Part shown: positions 9,368-19,015 of the stretch, in pieces
Numbering within the stretch: position 1 is the first letter of the stretch
Layout of the letters: every line of letters starts with the position of its first letter
Source of the DNA: an uncultured Peptococcaceae bacterium
GTDB taxonomy: Bacteria > Bacillota > Peptococcia > Peptococcales > Peptococcaceae
Direction of reading: 5' to 3'
Assembly: GCA_949743265.1 (NCBI GenBank)
Contig: CATJSX010000152.1
Location: 40,550 to 104,549, forward strand
Length of the DNA stretch: 64,000 nucleotides
Translations under genes and position numbers: made by a program
The notes under the pieces: generated by a model
Databases searched by the model: none
What the model was told of the DNA's origin: nothing
The model's input: the letters and a program-made list of their open reading frames with translations, nothing else

Positions 9368-10846
9368 ATGTCGTCGACGAAAAAAAATACGCTATATTAT
9401 ATACACATCGTTATTTTTTTACTTATTACGTTCGGATTTGGTTTTTTACCTCCCTTTGCCCAAATTAGCGAAGTTGGTATGAAAGTACTGGGTGCTTTTT
9501 TAGGTGCTGTTTACGGATGGTTATTTATCGCGCTGGATTGGCCCAGTTTAATTGCTTTGTTAGCATTAGGTATTTCAGGTTATGCTAACTCTACACATGA
9601 ATTATTTATTTCAGGTTGGACGTTTCAGTCAGTATCACAATCTTTATTGGCTTATTTATTTGCAGAAGCAGTAGCTCAAACACAATTTACTTCTTATATT
9701 GCTAATAAATTGATGACTGTTAAATTATTCAGAGGAAAACCATATATTTTAATGGCTGGTTGTATGTTTGCCGCTGAGCTGATGTTTTTATTGCATTGTG
9801 GTCTAGCAGGACTGTTTTTACTTTGGAGTATGTTTCGCGTTATGTCAGAAAAAGCTGGCTACGAAAAGAAAAATAAATTCACGATGATTATGGTTCCCTT
9901 TACTATTATGGTTTTTATCTTGGCAAACTTTGTTTGGCCCTTCAATCCTGGCTCAATTGTACAGCTCAATTTCTTCAGCAAAGGTATGGACGCCTTAGTG
10001 CCGGGCATTGCCGTTTCTTTTGGCGGTTGGACCATATGGTGGCTGATTTTTACCAACGTTTACATTATTTTCTGGACGCTGTTTGTCAAATACATTTTGC
10101 GAATAAAATATCCTGAAATAGCCGCCCTAGGAGATCAGCTAGAATCACTAGGCGACGCTAATCAAAAAATGACTGGCGAGCAAAAATTCGGTTTGGCAGT
10201 TTTGATTGGTTTCTTAGTAGGTATGTTTGTTCCTAATATATTCCCTACAGAATGGACGTTTACACAAATCTTTGCTCGCTTGGGTTTGACAGGTATGCTT
10301 TGTTTAGTATTGTGCATTATGTGTGCTTATCAAAAAAGCAATGGCGAACCGTTTATCACGCTGCAAGGCGTTTCCAAAGGAATTGTCTGGAATATTATCT
10401 GGCTTTTAGTCGCTACAGAACCGTTGGCAAATGCTTTTAACGCTGAACAATGCGGGATCATGCCCTCTATTATGTCGGTAGTAACGCCTATCTTGATGCA
10501 GATGTCTTCAGCGCTATTCTTGGTTGCCGCTTTAATTATTTTAGGTTTGGTTACACAAGTCGTACACAATTTTGTATTGATGGTTGTCTTTATTCCCTTG
10601 CTCTGTCCCATGTACGCACAAATGGGTGGTAATCCACACGTCATTTTCTTTGGCTTAATTGTTGTTCTAAATGCAGCTCTTGCCACACCAGCGGCAAGTT
10701 ATACTTCCGCGCTAATGTTTGGCGAAGGCTCTATGGAGAAAAAACATGCTTATATTCAAGGTTTCAGCCATTTTGTTTTTTCTCTGATTATGTTTTTTGC
10801 TATTGGTTGGCCTTTAGCTAATCTCTTATTGCCATTTTCATTTTAA
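9368..10846 (+). CDS. DASS/SLC13-family anion permease
   Basis: This 492-residue, highly hydrophobic protein has about 11-12 transmembrane segments. It shares pattern and landmarks with the second permease at 24965-26437, for example the GxFxGxxYGWLF opening after a GMKVLG segment and the late small-residue run ATPAASYTSA. The family moves di- and tricarboxylates or sulfate with Na+ or by exchange. AGGAGGG precedes the ATG. The neighbouring phosphodiesterase hints at a phospho- or sulfo-anion, but nothing in the sequence proves the substrate. Confidence 0.87.
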   Translation: MSSTKKNTLYYIHIVIFLLITFGFGFLPPFAQISEVGMKVLGAFLGAVYGWLFIALDWPSLIALLALGISGYANSTHELFISGWTFQSVSQSLLAYLFAEAVAQTQFTSYIANKLMTVKLFRGKPYILMAGCMFAAELMFLLHCGLAGLFLLWSMFRVMSEKAGYEKKNKFTMIMVPFTIMVFILANFVWPFNPGSIVQLNFFSKGMDALVPGIAVSFGGWTIWWLIFTNVYIIFWTLFVKYILRIKYPEIAALGDQLESLGDANQKMTGEQKFGLAVLIGFLVGMFVPNIFPTEWTFTQIFARLGLTGMLCLVLCIMCAYQKSNGEPFITLQGVSKGIVWNIIWLLVATEPLANAFNAEQCGIMPSIMSVVTPILMQMSSALFLVAALIILGLVTQVVHNFVLMVVFIPLLCPMYAQMGGNPHVIFFGLIVVLNAALATPAASYTSALMFGEGSMEKKHAYIQGFSHFVFSLIMFFAIGWPLANLLLPFSF

Positions 10847-10994
10847 TCCAGTGGATAGCCTATCAAAAGTCAATAATGAACCAGCTAAAAGCAAATTTGC
10901 TGTCAGTCGATTTTTTATTACATTGTCGTAAAAAAATGATATCCATTGGCAAGTTTGCATAAATAATAAAAGTTGAAATTCTTGGCAAAAAAGA

Positions 10995-11023
10995 TTGACA
11001 AATACTTTTCATCGCTGTATAAT
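10995..11023 (+). promoter_or_regulatory. Perfect-consensus sigma-A promoter of glnN-amt
   Basis: TTGACA (10995-11000), a 17-base spacer and TATAAT (11018-11023) match the consensus at every position. Transcription should begin near 11030, leaving a leader of about 190 nt before the glutamine synthetase start. Confidence 0.88.
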
Positions 11024-11033
11024 GCAAAACATA

Positions 11034-11198
11034 AAGGCAAAGGCGTCTTTAAGGGTTTAGCGATCCTTAAAGACGTTTTTTCATTAGTTGCTGATTTTTC
11101 TAATGAATTGCTACAAAACAAATCAATATTTCCCCAAAAGGCAAAGACGTCTTTTAATGAAATCATCATTAAAGACGTCTTTGCCTTTATTATTTTTT
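11034..11198 (+). ncRNA. Repeat-built leader with two tandem intrinsic terminators (attenuator)
   Basis: Hairpin 1 is CGTCTTTAAGG (11044-11054) with CCTTAAAGACG (11065-11075), an 11-bp perfect stem followed by TTTTTT. Hairpin 2 joins 11137-11160 to 11166-11188, a stem of about 23 bp with one bulge, followed by ATTATTTTTT. The 5' arms are near-identical direct repeats (AAAGGCAAAGRCGTCTTT), so the first arm (11034-11053) is also complementary over 20 positions to the last arm (11169-11188), with one G-U. Mutually exclusive folds are therefore possible. It matches no riboswitch class I know. Confidence 0.75.
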
Positions 11199-11221
11199 AA
11201 AATGAAAAGGAGTTTTTGATT

Positions 11222-13318
11222 ATGAACAAGATACCCGATTATTTTGGTAGTATGGTTTTTGATGACAGAGTAATGCGTGCGACTCTTTCTACCGAAGTTT
11301 ATCAAATCTTGAAAAAAACTATTGACGAAGGTGCGCAGCTGGATCTCACAGTAGCTAATGCCGTCGCCGACGCAATGAAAAATTGGGCTATCGCCAAAGG
11401 CGCAACTCACTATACGCACTGGTTTCAGCCTTTGACAGGCATTACTGCTGAAAAGCATGATAGTTTTATTTCGCCATCACCTGATGGTAGCGTTATCATG
11501 GAATTTTCCGGCAAAGAACTGATCAAAGGAGAACCAGATGCCTCATCGTTTCCTTCTGGTGGACTGCGAGCTACTTTTGAAGCTAGAGGTTATACCACTT
11601 GGGATCCCACCTCATACGCTTTTATCAAAGGCAAAACGTTGTGTATTCCGACAGCTTTTTGTTCTTATGGCGGTGAAGCGTTAGATAAAAAGACGCCGCT
11701 TTTGCGTTCAATGGAAGCGCTCAACAAACAGGCGTTGCGAATTCTGCGTCTTTTCGGCAATGATCACGTTAAATATGTACGCACTTCAGTGGGACCAGAA
11801 CAAGAATATTTTTTGATTGATAAAAAAATGTACGACCAACGTTCCGATCTTCGTTTTACTGGACGAACTTTATTTGGCGCTAAACCGCCCAAAGGACAAG
11901 AAATGGACGATCATTACTTTGGTGTGATCAAACCCCGTGTGGCAGCTTATATGGAAGAATTGAATGAGGAATTGTGGAAGCTCGGAATTTTAGCCAAAAC
12001 GGAGCACAATGAAGTCGCACCAGCTCAGCATGAATTGGCACCTATTTACACAACAACTAATATTGCTACTGATCACAATCAGCTGACCATGGAAATTATG
12101 CAGAAAGTTGCCGCAAAGCATGGTTTAGTTTGTTTGCTGCATGAAAAACCTTTTGCCGGCGTTAACGGCAGTGGTAAGCATAACAACTGGTCGATGGCTA
12201 CTGATAACGGCGTTAATCTGCTTTCTCCCGGTGAAACGCCTTATGAAAATGCACAGTTTCTTTTGTTTCTTTGCGCTGTTATTCAAGCGGTCGATGATTA
12301 TCAAGATTTATTGCGCATTGCTGTGGCTACCGCCGGCAACGATCATCGACTAGGCGCTAATGAAGCGCCACCAGCAGTGGTATCTATTTTTTTGGGCGAT
12401 GAATTAAACGCTGTATTAGAAGCCATTGAAAACGATACACCATATTGCGGCGTTGCCAAAATGCAAATGAAGTTAGGCGTTGACGTATTGCCCAAATTCA
12501 ATCGTGATACTACCGATCGCAATCGAACTTCGCCCTTTGCCTTCACTGGCAACAAATTTGAGTTTCGTATGCTCGGCTCATCTAATAGCATTGCTTGCGC
12601 CAATATTATGCTCAACAGCGCCGTTGCTGAAAGTTTGAAAAATTACGCTGATAAATTAGAAAAAGCAACGAATTTTGAATCAACACTGCACGAAATGATC
12701 CGCCAAACCATTAAAGAGCACAAAAAGATCATTTTCAACGGTAACGGCTATGATGATGCTTGGATCAAAGAAGCCGTCGAAAAGCGGGGTTTGCTCAATT
12801 ATCGCACCACTGCCGATTGTTTGCCTCATTTGCTTGATGATAAAAATATTGCTATGCTGACTGCTCACGGTATTTTTTCCGAAGCAGAAATTCATTCTCG
12901 TTATGAAATTACACTGGAAAATTACTGCAAAACTGTCGTTATCGAAGCCAATACCATGGTAGATATGGCTAAAACGGAAATTATGCCAGCTATTGAAGAT
13001 TATATACTAGCATTGGCACAAACAGCAGTTGCCAAAAAAACATTAGACGCTGCAATACCTTGCAGTTACGAAAGTAATTTGCTAAAAAAACTCTCTGTTT
13101 TAATAGAACAAATCAACATAAAAACTGACGCACTGCAAGAAGCTTTGATTACGCGCCACACAGCGGAAAATATTGGCGCTGAAGCTATGATTATTCGCGA
13201 CGCTATTTTGATAAAAATGAGCGAATTAAGGGTGATTTGTGATGAAGCTGAAACAATTACTGCCAAAAAATATTGGCCTTTTCCCACTTATGGCGATTTG
13301 TTATTCGGTGTCAAATAA
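11222..13318 (+). CDS. glnN: Glutamine synthetase type III
   Basis: This 698-residue enzyme is of the GSIII class, which is far longer than GSI. It makes glutamine from glutamate, ammonia and ATP. Class landmarks are the opening [22 protein letters not shown] near residue 200, [12 protein letters not shown] near residue 315, and [18 protein letters not shown] near residue 425. The ATG 9 bases after AAGGAG is used; a TTG two codons earlier is too close to it. It stands first in a two-gene nitrogen operon with an ammonium transporter and is preceded by an attenuator-like leader, so control by premature termination is likely. Confidence 0.96.
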   Translation: MNKIPDYFGSMVFDDRVMRATLSTEVYQILKKTIDEGAQLDLTVANAVADAMKNWAIAKGATHYTHWFQPLTGITAEKHDSFISPSPDGSVIMEFSGKELIKGEPDASSFPSGGLRATFEARGYTTWDPTSYAFIKGKTLCIPTAFCSYGGEALDKKTPLLRSMEALNKQALRILRLFGNDHVKYVRTSVGPEQEYFLIDKKMYDQRSDLRFTGRTLFGAKPPKGQEMDDHYFGVIKPRVAAYMEELNEELWKLGILAKTEHNEVAPAQHELAPIYTTTNIATDHNQLTMEIMQKVAAKHGLVCLLHEKPFAGVNGSGKHNNWSMATDNGVNLLSPGETPYENAQFLLFLCAVIQAVDDYQDLLRIAVATAGNDHRLGANEAPPAVVSIFLGDELNAVLEAIENDTPYCGVAKMQMKLGVDVLPKFNRDTTDRNRTSPFAFTGNKFEFRMLGSSNSIACANIMLNSAVAESLKNYADKLEKATNFESTLHEMIRQTIKEHKKIIFNGNGYDDAWIKEAVEKRGLLNYRTTADCLPHLLDDKNIAMLTAHGIFSEAEIHSRYEITLENYCKTVVIEANTMVDMAKTEIMPAIEDYILALAQTAVAKKTLDAAIPCSYESNLLKKLSVLIEQINIKTDALQEALITRHTAENIGAEAMIIRDAILIKMSELRVICDEAETITAKKYWPFPTYGDLLFGVK

Positions 13319-13345
13319 AAAGATAGTCTTTAGGAGATGAGCAAG

Positions 13346-15106
13346 ATGGAAGATGCCTTCAGAGAAATTATTATTGAGGCTGTTTCTGCCGAAATATTCG
13401 GCGTATGGTTTCTGATTGGTGCTGCATTGGTTTTTTGGATGCAAGCAGGTTTTACGATGGTAGAGGTCGGTTTTACCAGAGCAAAAAATGCTGGCAATAT
13501 CATCATGAAAAATCTAATGGATTTTTGCATAGGCACAGTTATGTTTATTATAATCGGCTTTAGTTTATTGATGGGCGAAGACATGCTAGGTCTTATCGGC
13601 AAACCGGGATTCGATTTGTTTACTGCTTATGCCAACTTTGATTTCTCCAGTTTTGTATTTAATTTAGTTTTTTGTGCAACAACAGCAACCATCGTTTCTG
13701 GCGCTATGGCAGAGCGAACTAAATTTCTTTCTTACTGTATTTATTCGGCTGTAATTTCTGGCGTGATTTATCCCATTGAAGCCCATTGGATTTGGGGCGG
13801 CGGCTGGCTGGCGCAATTGGGTTTTCATGATTTCGCCGGTTCTTGCGCAATTCATATGGTTGGCGGCGTTTCTGCCTTGATTGGTGCCAAAATTCTCGGT
13901 CCACGTATTGGTAAATTCAAAAAAGATACTACCAGAAATATTATAAAAGTTAATGCCTTTCCCGGTCATAGTATTGCTTTAGGCGCACTTGGAGTTTTTA
14001 TTTTATGGTTTGGTTGGTATGGTTTTAATGGTGCAGCAGCAACTTCGACGGCGCAGCTCGGTTCAATCTTTTTGACTACAACAATTGCGCCAGCTATGGC
14101 TACTGTCGTCTGCATGATTTTTACTTGGCTCAAATACGGCAAACCCGATGTTTCCATGTGCTTAAACGCCTCTTTAGCGGGATTGGTAGCAATTACTGCC
14201 GGATGTGATATTACTGATGCTTGTGGCGCTATAGTCATTGGCGCTGTAGCCGGATTATTAGTGGTTTTTGGTATTTGGTTTTTGGATCATCAATTACACG
14301 TTGACGATCCTGTAGGCGCTGTAGCCGTACACGGATTTAACGGTATTTGGGGAACACTGGCAGTCGGCTTATTCGCAACGCCTGCTGCACCAGAATATAC
14401 GCTAACCAACGCTTCAGGTCAACTAATTGCTGGATTATTTTATGGCGGTGGTTTTGACTTATTAGCCGTTCAATCCTTGGGCATAATAACGACAGCACTT
14501 TGGAGTAGCGTTGCCATAGCTATTACATTCTGTTTGATCAAATCAACCGTGGGGCTGCGCGTTACTTATGAAGAAGAAATCGCTGGCCTTGACGCTACCG
14601 AACACGGCTTACCTTCAGCCTATGCCGGTTTTGCTATGGTACCCGAATACATAGATGAAAGCAACGCCGCGCCCATCATCACTACTAATGAAACATCACC
14701 TGAAGAAGCCATTACAGTGAAAAAAATGACGACCTTGGTTGAAGATACGCCTAAACTAACAAAGATAGAAATTATTTGCAAAGAAGCTCGTCTGGAAGCG
14801 TTAAAAACAGCAATGATGGCTATTGGCATTACAGGCATGACAGTTTCTCATGTTCTTGGCTGCGGTGCGCAAAAAGGTAAACCGGAATATTATCGCGGCG
14901 TACAACTGGAAGCTAATTTGCTGCCTAAAGTGCAAGTCGATATTGTCGTCAGCAAAGTTCCTGTTCGCAATGTAATTGAAACGGCAAAAGCTGTACTGTA
15001 TACTGGACATATCGGCGACGGTAAAATTTTTGTTTACGATGTAGAAAATGTGATTAAAGTTCGTACTGGCGAGGAAGGTTACGAAGCCTTGCAAGATGTT
15101 GAATAA
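13346..15106 (+). CDS. amt: Ammonium transporter fused to a C-terminal PII domain
   Basis: The protein has 586 residues. About the first 430 form an Amt channel with 11 membrane segments, including the conserved VFWMQAGFTMVEVGFTR near the N terminus and HGFNGIWGTLAVGLF later. A linker leads to a complete PII domain at about 469-586, recognisable from YYRGVQLEANLLPK (T-loop) and GHIGDGKIFV plus VRTGEEG (B and C loops). The Tyr that is uridylylated in enteric GlnB is Leu here. The start is placed at the ATG 9 bases after AGGAG. It is cotranscribed with glnN (27-bp gap), so PII probably gates its own channel in cis; this is inference. Confidence 0.95.
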   Translation: MEDAFREIIIEAVSAEIFGVWFLIGAALVFWMQAGFTMVEVGFTRAKNAGNIIMKNLMDFCIGTVMFIIIGFSLLMGEDMLGLIGKPGFDLFTAYANFDFSSFVFNLVFCATTATIVSGAMAERTKFLSYCIYSAVISGVIYPIEAHWIWGGGWLAQLGFHDFAGSCAIHMVGGVSALIGAKILGPRIGKFKKDTTRNIIKVNAFPGHSIALGALGVFILWFGWYGFNGAAATSTAQLGSIFLTTTIAPAMATVVCMIFTWLKYGKPDVSMCLNASLAGLVAITAGCDITDACGAIVIGAVAGLLVVFGIWFLDHQLHVDDPVGAVAVHGFNGIWGTLAVGLFATPAAPEYTLTNASGQLIAGLFYGGGFDLLAVQSLGIITTALWSSVAIAITFCLIKSTVGLRVTYEEEIAGLDATEHGLPSAYAGFAMVPEYIDESNAAPIITTNETSPEEAITVKKMTTLVEDTPKLTKIEIICKEARLEALKTAMMAIGITGMTVSHVLGCGAQKGKPEYYRGVQLEANLLPKVQVDIVVSKVPVRNVIETAKAVLYTGHIGDGKIFVYDVENVIKVRTGEEGYEALQDVE

Positions 15107-15137
15107 CGCCGAAAAAATTATTTTCGGCAGACAGCCA

Positions 15138-15177
15138 AAAAATCGGCATGAAATGAAAAATTTCATGCCGATTTTTT
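15138..15177. terminator. Bidirectional terminator between amt and groEL
   Basis: AAAAAATCGGCATGAAAT pairs with ATTTCATGCCGATTTTTT around GAAAA. It serves the convergent amt and groEL genes. A smaller stem, GCCGAAAA/TTTTCGGC, lies at about 15109-15129 directly after the amt stop. Confidence 0.92.
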
Positions 15178-15232
15178 GGTCATATTTATTGATAGGTCAA
15201 TACATTTCAATCAGCGATGGCCCAACATTTCG

Positions 15233-16816
15233 TTAATCCTTTTTTAGCGTTTTAGGAATAATCATTGATTCTACGGTCAACGCCATCATTGCCATACTAG
15301 CTGCATTTTGCAACGCCGCTTTAACTACCTTGGCAGGTTCGATAATGCCTGTCGTCAATAAATTTTCATAGTCATTCGTCAAGGCATTATAGCCTTGCTC
15401 AAAGGGTAAAGTTAATACTTTTTCCACAATAACAGCGGCTTCTTGTCCAGCATTAGCGGCAATTTGACTTAGCGGTTTTTTGAGCGACTGTTTAACAATA
15501 TTGATACCAGTTCTGATATCGTCATTTTCTGCTTCTAAAAGTTCCAATGCTGGCAATGTTCTTAAATAAGCCGTTCCACCGCCAACGACAACGCCACTTT
15601 CCATAGCGGCGCGAGCAGCGTGCAAGGCGTCTTCTACTCGCAATTTTTTCTCCTGATAATCGGTCTCTGTACTGGCACCAATTTTTAGCACAACTGTTCC
15701 GCCAGCTAAACGACTTAGACGGCGTTGGCAAACTTGCGTGGTAAATTCCGAACGGTATTCTTTCATTTCATCATGAATCGAAGCGATCCGTTTTTGAAGT
15801 TTATTATCGTCACAAACACCACCAACGACAGTCGTTTTATCTTTTTCCACCACAATTTTTTCCGCATGTCCCAACATCGCTTCAGTTATTTGCCCAACGG
15901 CAGAGCTTAATACGCCTATAATCGCTTCCCCACTTACTAATGCTTCTATATCTTGCAGCTCCCGTTCACGGTTTTCACCATGTGTTGGTCCTTGTACAGC
16001 TACTATCGAAATCATTCCGCGGGCATTATTGAGATTTACCGCTTGAAGCGCTTCGCCTTCCAACGTATCAACAATTAAAAACAACGGCTTTTTGCGGTTT
16101 AACGCTAATTCTAAAATGGGATAAATATCATTAGTCGTTGTAAATTTTTTGTCAGTAAGTAAAATATCAACATCCTCATAATAACATTTGCCAGATTCTG
16201 GCTGATTGATCATATGAGCGGAAATATAACCTTTATCAATAACAAAACCGGGCTGAATATCCAAATAGCTTTTCAAGGTCTGAGAATTTTCAATGATGAT
16301 ACCATTTTCATCGTTAACTTTTTGCAGCGCCTCACTTAACAGATCGCTAATGGCTTCATCTTCGGAAGAAACATAGAGTACATGGCGAATTTCTTCTGCA
16401 CCTTGTACTGGCTGAGCAAAAGCGTCAATCTCAGCTATTGCCGCTGTCGTGGCTTTTTCTATGCCACGCCGCAACAAAATCGGATTAGCACCAGCAGACA
16501 AATTTTTCATCCCTTCTTCAACCATGGCTTGCGCCAATACAATAGCGGTCGTCGTCCCATCACCAGCTGCATCATTGGTTTTGGCCGCTACTTCTTTTAT
16601 CAGCTGAGCACCCAAATCTTCATAACGCTCATCTAAAATAATATCGTTAGCAATAGTCGCTCCATCGTTAGTTACCATTGGCGACATGTATTTTCTTGCC
16701 AAAATAGCATTGCGTCCTTTGGGACCCAAAGTAATTTTCACCGCGTCGGCGACTTTATCAATGCCATTTTTTAATTTCATTCTGCTGTCTGCATCAAAAT
16801 AAATTTCTTTCGCCAT
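15233..16816 (-). CDS. groEL: GroEL-type chaperonin, solitary and divergent
   Basis: This 527-residue Hsp60 has the conserved ATP-site motifs LGPKGRNA, NDGATIAND, AGDGTTTA and a late GGGTAYLRTLPAL in place of the usual PGGG context. The C terminus ends in TLKKD with no GGM repeat tail. No groES precedes or follows it and no CIRCE element (TTAGCACTC-N9-GAGTGCTAA) is seen upstream, so this looks like a second, specialised GroEL rather than the housekeeping copy. AGGAGG lies before the chosen ATG, and nine upstream codons lack a ribosome binding site. Confidence 0.93.
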   Translation of the reverse strand: MAKEIYFDADSRMKLKNGIDKVADAVKITLGPKGRNAILARKYMSPMVTNDGATIANDIILDERYEDLGAQLIKEVAAKTNDAAGDGTTTAIVLAQAMVEEGMKNLSAGANPILLRRGIEKATTAAIAEIDAFAQPVQGAEEIRHVLYVSSEDEAISDLLSEALQKVNDENGIIIENSQTLKSYLDIQPGFVIDKGYISAHMINQPESGKCYYEDVDILLTDKKFTTTNDIYPILELALNRKKPLFLIVDTLEGEALQAVNLNNARGMISIVAVQGPTHGENRERELQDIEALVSGEAIIGVLSSAVGQITEAMLGHAEKIVVEKDKTTVVGGVCDDNKLQKRIASIHDEMKEYRSEFTTQVCQRRLSRLAGGTVVLKIGASTETDYQEKKLRVEDALHAARAAMESGVVVGGGTAYLRTLPALELLEAENDDIRTGINIVKQSLKKPLSQIAANAGQEAAVIVEKVLTLPFEQGYNALTNDYENLLTTGIIEPAKVVKAALQNAASMAMMALTVESMIIPKTLKKD

Positions 16817-16945
16817 ACAAAAAACCTCCTGTTTTTTAATCAATAACTTTTACCCCATTACTTTCGTTTAAAGCCTTGTCATTTTTAAGTGAAGCAATTA
16901 TTTTTCACTTGAAAGATATACCAAACAGTTGTAGAATAGGAAAAA

Positions 16946-16968
16946 TACAATCGTTTGGCATGCCAAAC
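16946..16968 (+). promoter_or_regulatory. -10 element and perfect 16-bp palindrome before azlC
   Basis: TACAAT (16946-16951) is followed by the perfect palindrome GTTTGGCATGCCAAAC (16953-16968), which would cover the transcription start. A second dyad, AAGTGAA-N10-TTCACTT, lies at about 16890-16914 on the groEL side. The -35 region is poor. The layout suggests repression of azlCD. Confidence 0.5.
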
Positions 16969-17038
16969 AAACGTCTATGTAATACGACATATTATAAGAA
17001 AAATTAGGATAAAAATCAAGCGTAAAGGAGAATTGATC

Positions 17039-17722
17039 ATGAAAACAAAAGCGTTTAAAGCTGCTCTTCCCTACACCATGCCAATTTGCGTTGGTTTTTT
17101 ATTTTTGGGAACATCGTATGGTTTTTTGATGAGCAGCAAAGGATTTCCTTTTGTTTATCCGATGCTGATGAGTTTATTTATTTTTGCCGGTTCCATGGAA
17201 TTTGTCACTGTAGAATTACTGTTAGCAACTTTTAATCCCATTTACGCTTTTTTTCTAGCTTTGATGGTAAATGCCCGTCACTTATTTTATGGAATTTCCA
17301 TGCTGGAAAAATATCAGCATACTGGTTGGAAAAAAACCTATTTAATTTACGGCATGTGTGATGAATCATTTACTATTAACTATATGGCAATGGTTCCGAC
17401 AGATATTGACAAAGGGTGGTTTATGTTTTTTGTCACACTGCTTAATCATATTTACTGGGTAGTAGGTTCGACTTTAGGCGCGCTTATTGGTAAAGTCATT
17501 CATATTGAAGCAACTGGCATCGAATTTGTTATGACTGCTTTATTTGTGGTAATGTTCATCAATCAATGGGAAGATACCGAAAATCATCGGCCAGCGCTTA
17601 CAGGCGTGCTTTGTTCATTGTTTTGTCTTGTACTCTTCGGCAATCAAAATTTTCTTCTGCCAGCAATGGTTTTGATTATTTTATGCTTTTCTATTGACCA
17701 AAGAAAAAAGACAAGGAGCTGA
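17039..17722 (+). CDS. azlC: AzlC family branched-chain amino acid exporter, large subunit
   Basis: This 227-residue membrane protein has about 6-7 hydrophobic segments. The family core FAGSMEFVTVELL, the NARHLFYGISML segment and the YGMCDESF motif identify AzlC, which exports branched-chain amino acids together with AzlD. The chosen ATG follows AAAGGAG by 8 bases; a longer reading crosses the palindrome and lacks a ribosome binding site. It is 4 bases from azlD, so the pair is an operon. Confidence 0.95.
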   Translation: MKTKAFKAALPYTMPICVGFLFLGTSYGFLMSSKGFPFVYPMLMSLFIFAGSMEFVTVELLLATFNPIYAFFLALMVNARHLFYGISMLEKYQHTGWKKTYLIYGMCDESFTINYMAMVPTDIDKGWFMFFVTLLNHIYWVVGSTLGALIGKVIHIEATGIEFVMTALFVVMFINQWEDTENHRPALTGVLCSLFCLVLFGNQNFLLPAMVLIILCFSIDQRKKTRS

Positions 17723-17726
17723 TACC

Positions 17727-18056
17727 ATGACAACAATGCAGAGTCTTCTCACCATCATTGCCGTAATATTAGGCACAATGACAACAAGATTTCTTCCTTT
17801 TCTCATTTTTCCTGAAGGCAAAACGCCTCCGCCTTATATTATCTATTTGGGAACGGTTCTGCCTTATGCCGTCATTGGTTTGCTAGTCGTCTACTGTTTA
17901 AAAGATGCCTTTAACGGCGGCTATTTTGCCTTGCCAGAAATAATCGCTATTCTTTTTATTGTCGTCATACATAAGTGGAAAAAGAACACGCTATTAAGCA
18001 TTGGAGCTGGAACCATTCTCTATATGATTTTGGTACAAACCTTTTTTGTTTGCTAA
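17727..18056 (+). CDS. azlD: AzlD family small subunit of the amino acid exporter
   Basis: This 109-residue protein has about four membrane segments and the AzlD pattern TMTTRFLPFLIFP near residue 20 and GTVLPYAVIGLLVVYCLKD in the middle. It begins 4 bases after the azlC stop with an AAGGAG site located inside the end of azlC. Partnership with AzlC is standard for the family. Confidence 0.93.
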   Translation: MTTMQSLLTIIAVILGTMTTRFLPFLIFPEGKTPPPYIIYLGTVLPYAVIGLLVVYCLKDAFNGGYFALPEIIAILFIVVIHKWKKNTLLSIGAGTILYMILVQTFFVC

Positions 18057-18073
18057 TAAGCTGCCGTTCATAA

Positions 18074-18103
18074 AATACAGCGCCTTAAAAAGGGTGCTGT
18101 ATT
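18074..18103. terminator. Terminator between convergent azlD and lysR
   Basis: AATACAGCGCC pairs with GGTGCTGTATT (one G-U) around an 8-base loop. On the minus strand a short T run follows, so it most likely ends the LysR transcript. Confidence 0.6.
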
Positions 18104-18169
18104 AAGTTATAGAACAAAATATTTTAATTCTCCCATTAAAGAGATATGAAAAAGAAAACTATCACCATA

Positions 18170-19015
18170 TTAAGTCAAAAACCTCGCTTTGATTTTTGCA
18201 GTAATATCTTCCTTTAATTTGTCTATGAGATCAAAATTAAAAAACAATGTATATTCGATGCGCTGACAAGGCAATGCTTGCAACACAATCCATTCGTTTT
18301 CTTCTTGGAAATTTTTTTGAAAATGCAGAAGCGAAGAGCAAAAAATGCCTTCTTTTTCCCGCATAACTCGCTTACAGGCCGCAATACTTTCTAAACACAC
18401 CCGCTCTCCTAAATGTTCCCGAAACTGAGTATCCACCATAACTTGTAAATGAGCAGCAATTTCTGCTCTTAGATCTCCTGTTTTTTGCACCAACTGATTA
18501 CTTTGATGACATACCCAAACGACATGATCATCAACAGCTAAAACACTTTGACAACATTTCAATTTAGTTAAGCGCTTTTGTTCCTTTTCGCCAACAGGCA
18601 AAAAATAAATTCCTTCTACCTGATTTTCCAGCATAGCAAATAATTTATCAACGTTGTCTTGATGAATAGAAAGATAGTATCGTTCGCCAAAAGAAATATC
18701 GTACATATTGCCCAATTCACTCAGCATAAGCGGCGTTGTATAAAAATTTACCACATTTTGACTAAAATGTCTTTTCGTTAAATAACGCTCATACGCATTG
18801 ATCATTTCTTGTGCATAAGGCAAAAATTCTGCTCCGTCTTTACTTAACGATACCCCCTTAGGGGTACGCACCAAAAGCGTAACGCCTAATTCTTTCTCCA
18901 AATTTTTAATAATGCCGCCTAAATTTTGCGGCGAAAGAAAAAGTGTTTCAGCTGCTTTATTTAAACTACCTTCTCGCACGACTATTAAAAAATACCGCAA
19001 ATTTTCGATTTTCAC
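18170..19015 (-). CDS. LysR-family transcriptional regulator
   Basis: This 281-residue protein has the LysR helix-turn-helix at residues 1-60 (MKIENLRYFLIVVREGSLNK, then LFLSPQNLGGIIKNLEKELG) and a substrate-binding-like C-terminal domain. LFLSPQNLGG replaces the usual LHISQPALS and keeps the helix pattern. It is convergent with azlCD and divergent from the riboflavin operon. Neither neighbour is an obvious target, since the rib operon has its own riboswitch. The effector is unknown. Confidence 0.92.
   Translation of the reverse strand: MKIENLRYFLIVVREGSLNKAAETLFLSPQNLGGIIKNLEKELGVTLLVRTPKGVSLSKDGAEFLPYAQEMINAYERYLTKRHFSQNVVNFYTTPLMLSELGNMYDISFGERYYLSIHQDNVDKLFAMLENQVEGIYFLPVGEKEQKRLTKLKCCQSVLAVDDHVVWVCHQSNQLVQKTGDLRAEIAAHLQVMVDTQFREHLGERVCLESIAACKRVMREKEGIFCSSLLHFQKNFQEENEWIVLQALPCQRIEYTLFFNFDLIDKLKEDITAKIKARFLT

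Noticed and set aside
11034..11198. ANTAR-target or T-box RNA in the glnN leader
   Set aside because: No paired hexanucleotide loops with A1/G4 and no T-box sequence (AGGGTGG) are present; the loops are 10 and 5 bases.
16890..16914. CIRCE-like element upstream of groEL
   Set aside because: The dyad AAGTGAA-N10-TTCACTT does not match TTAGCACTC-N9-GAGTGCTAA.
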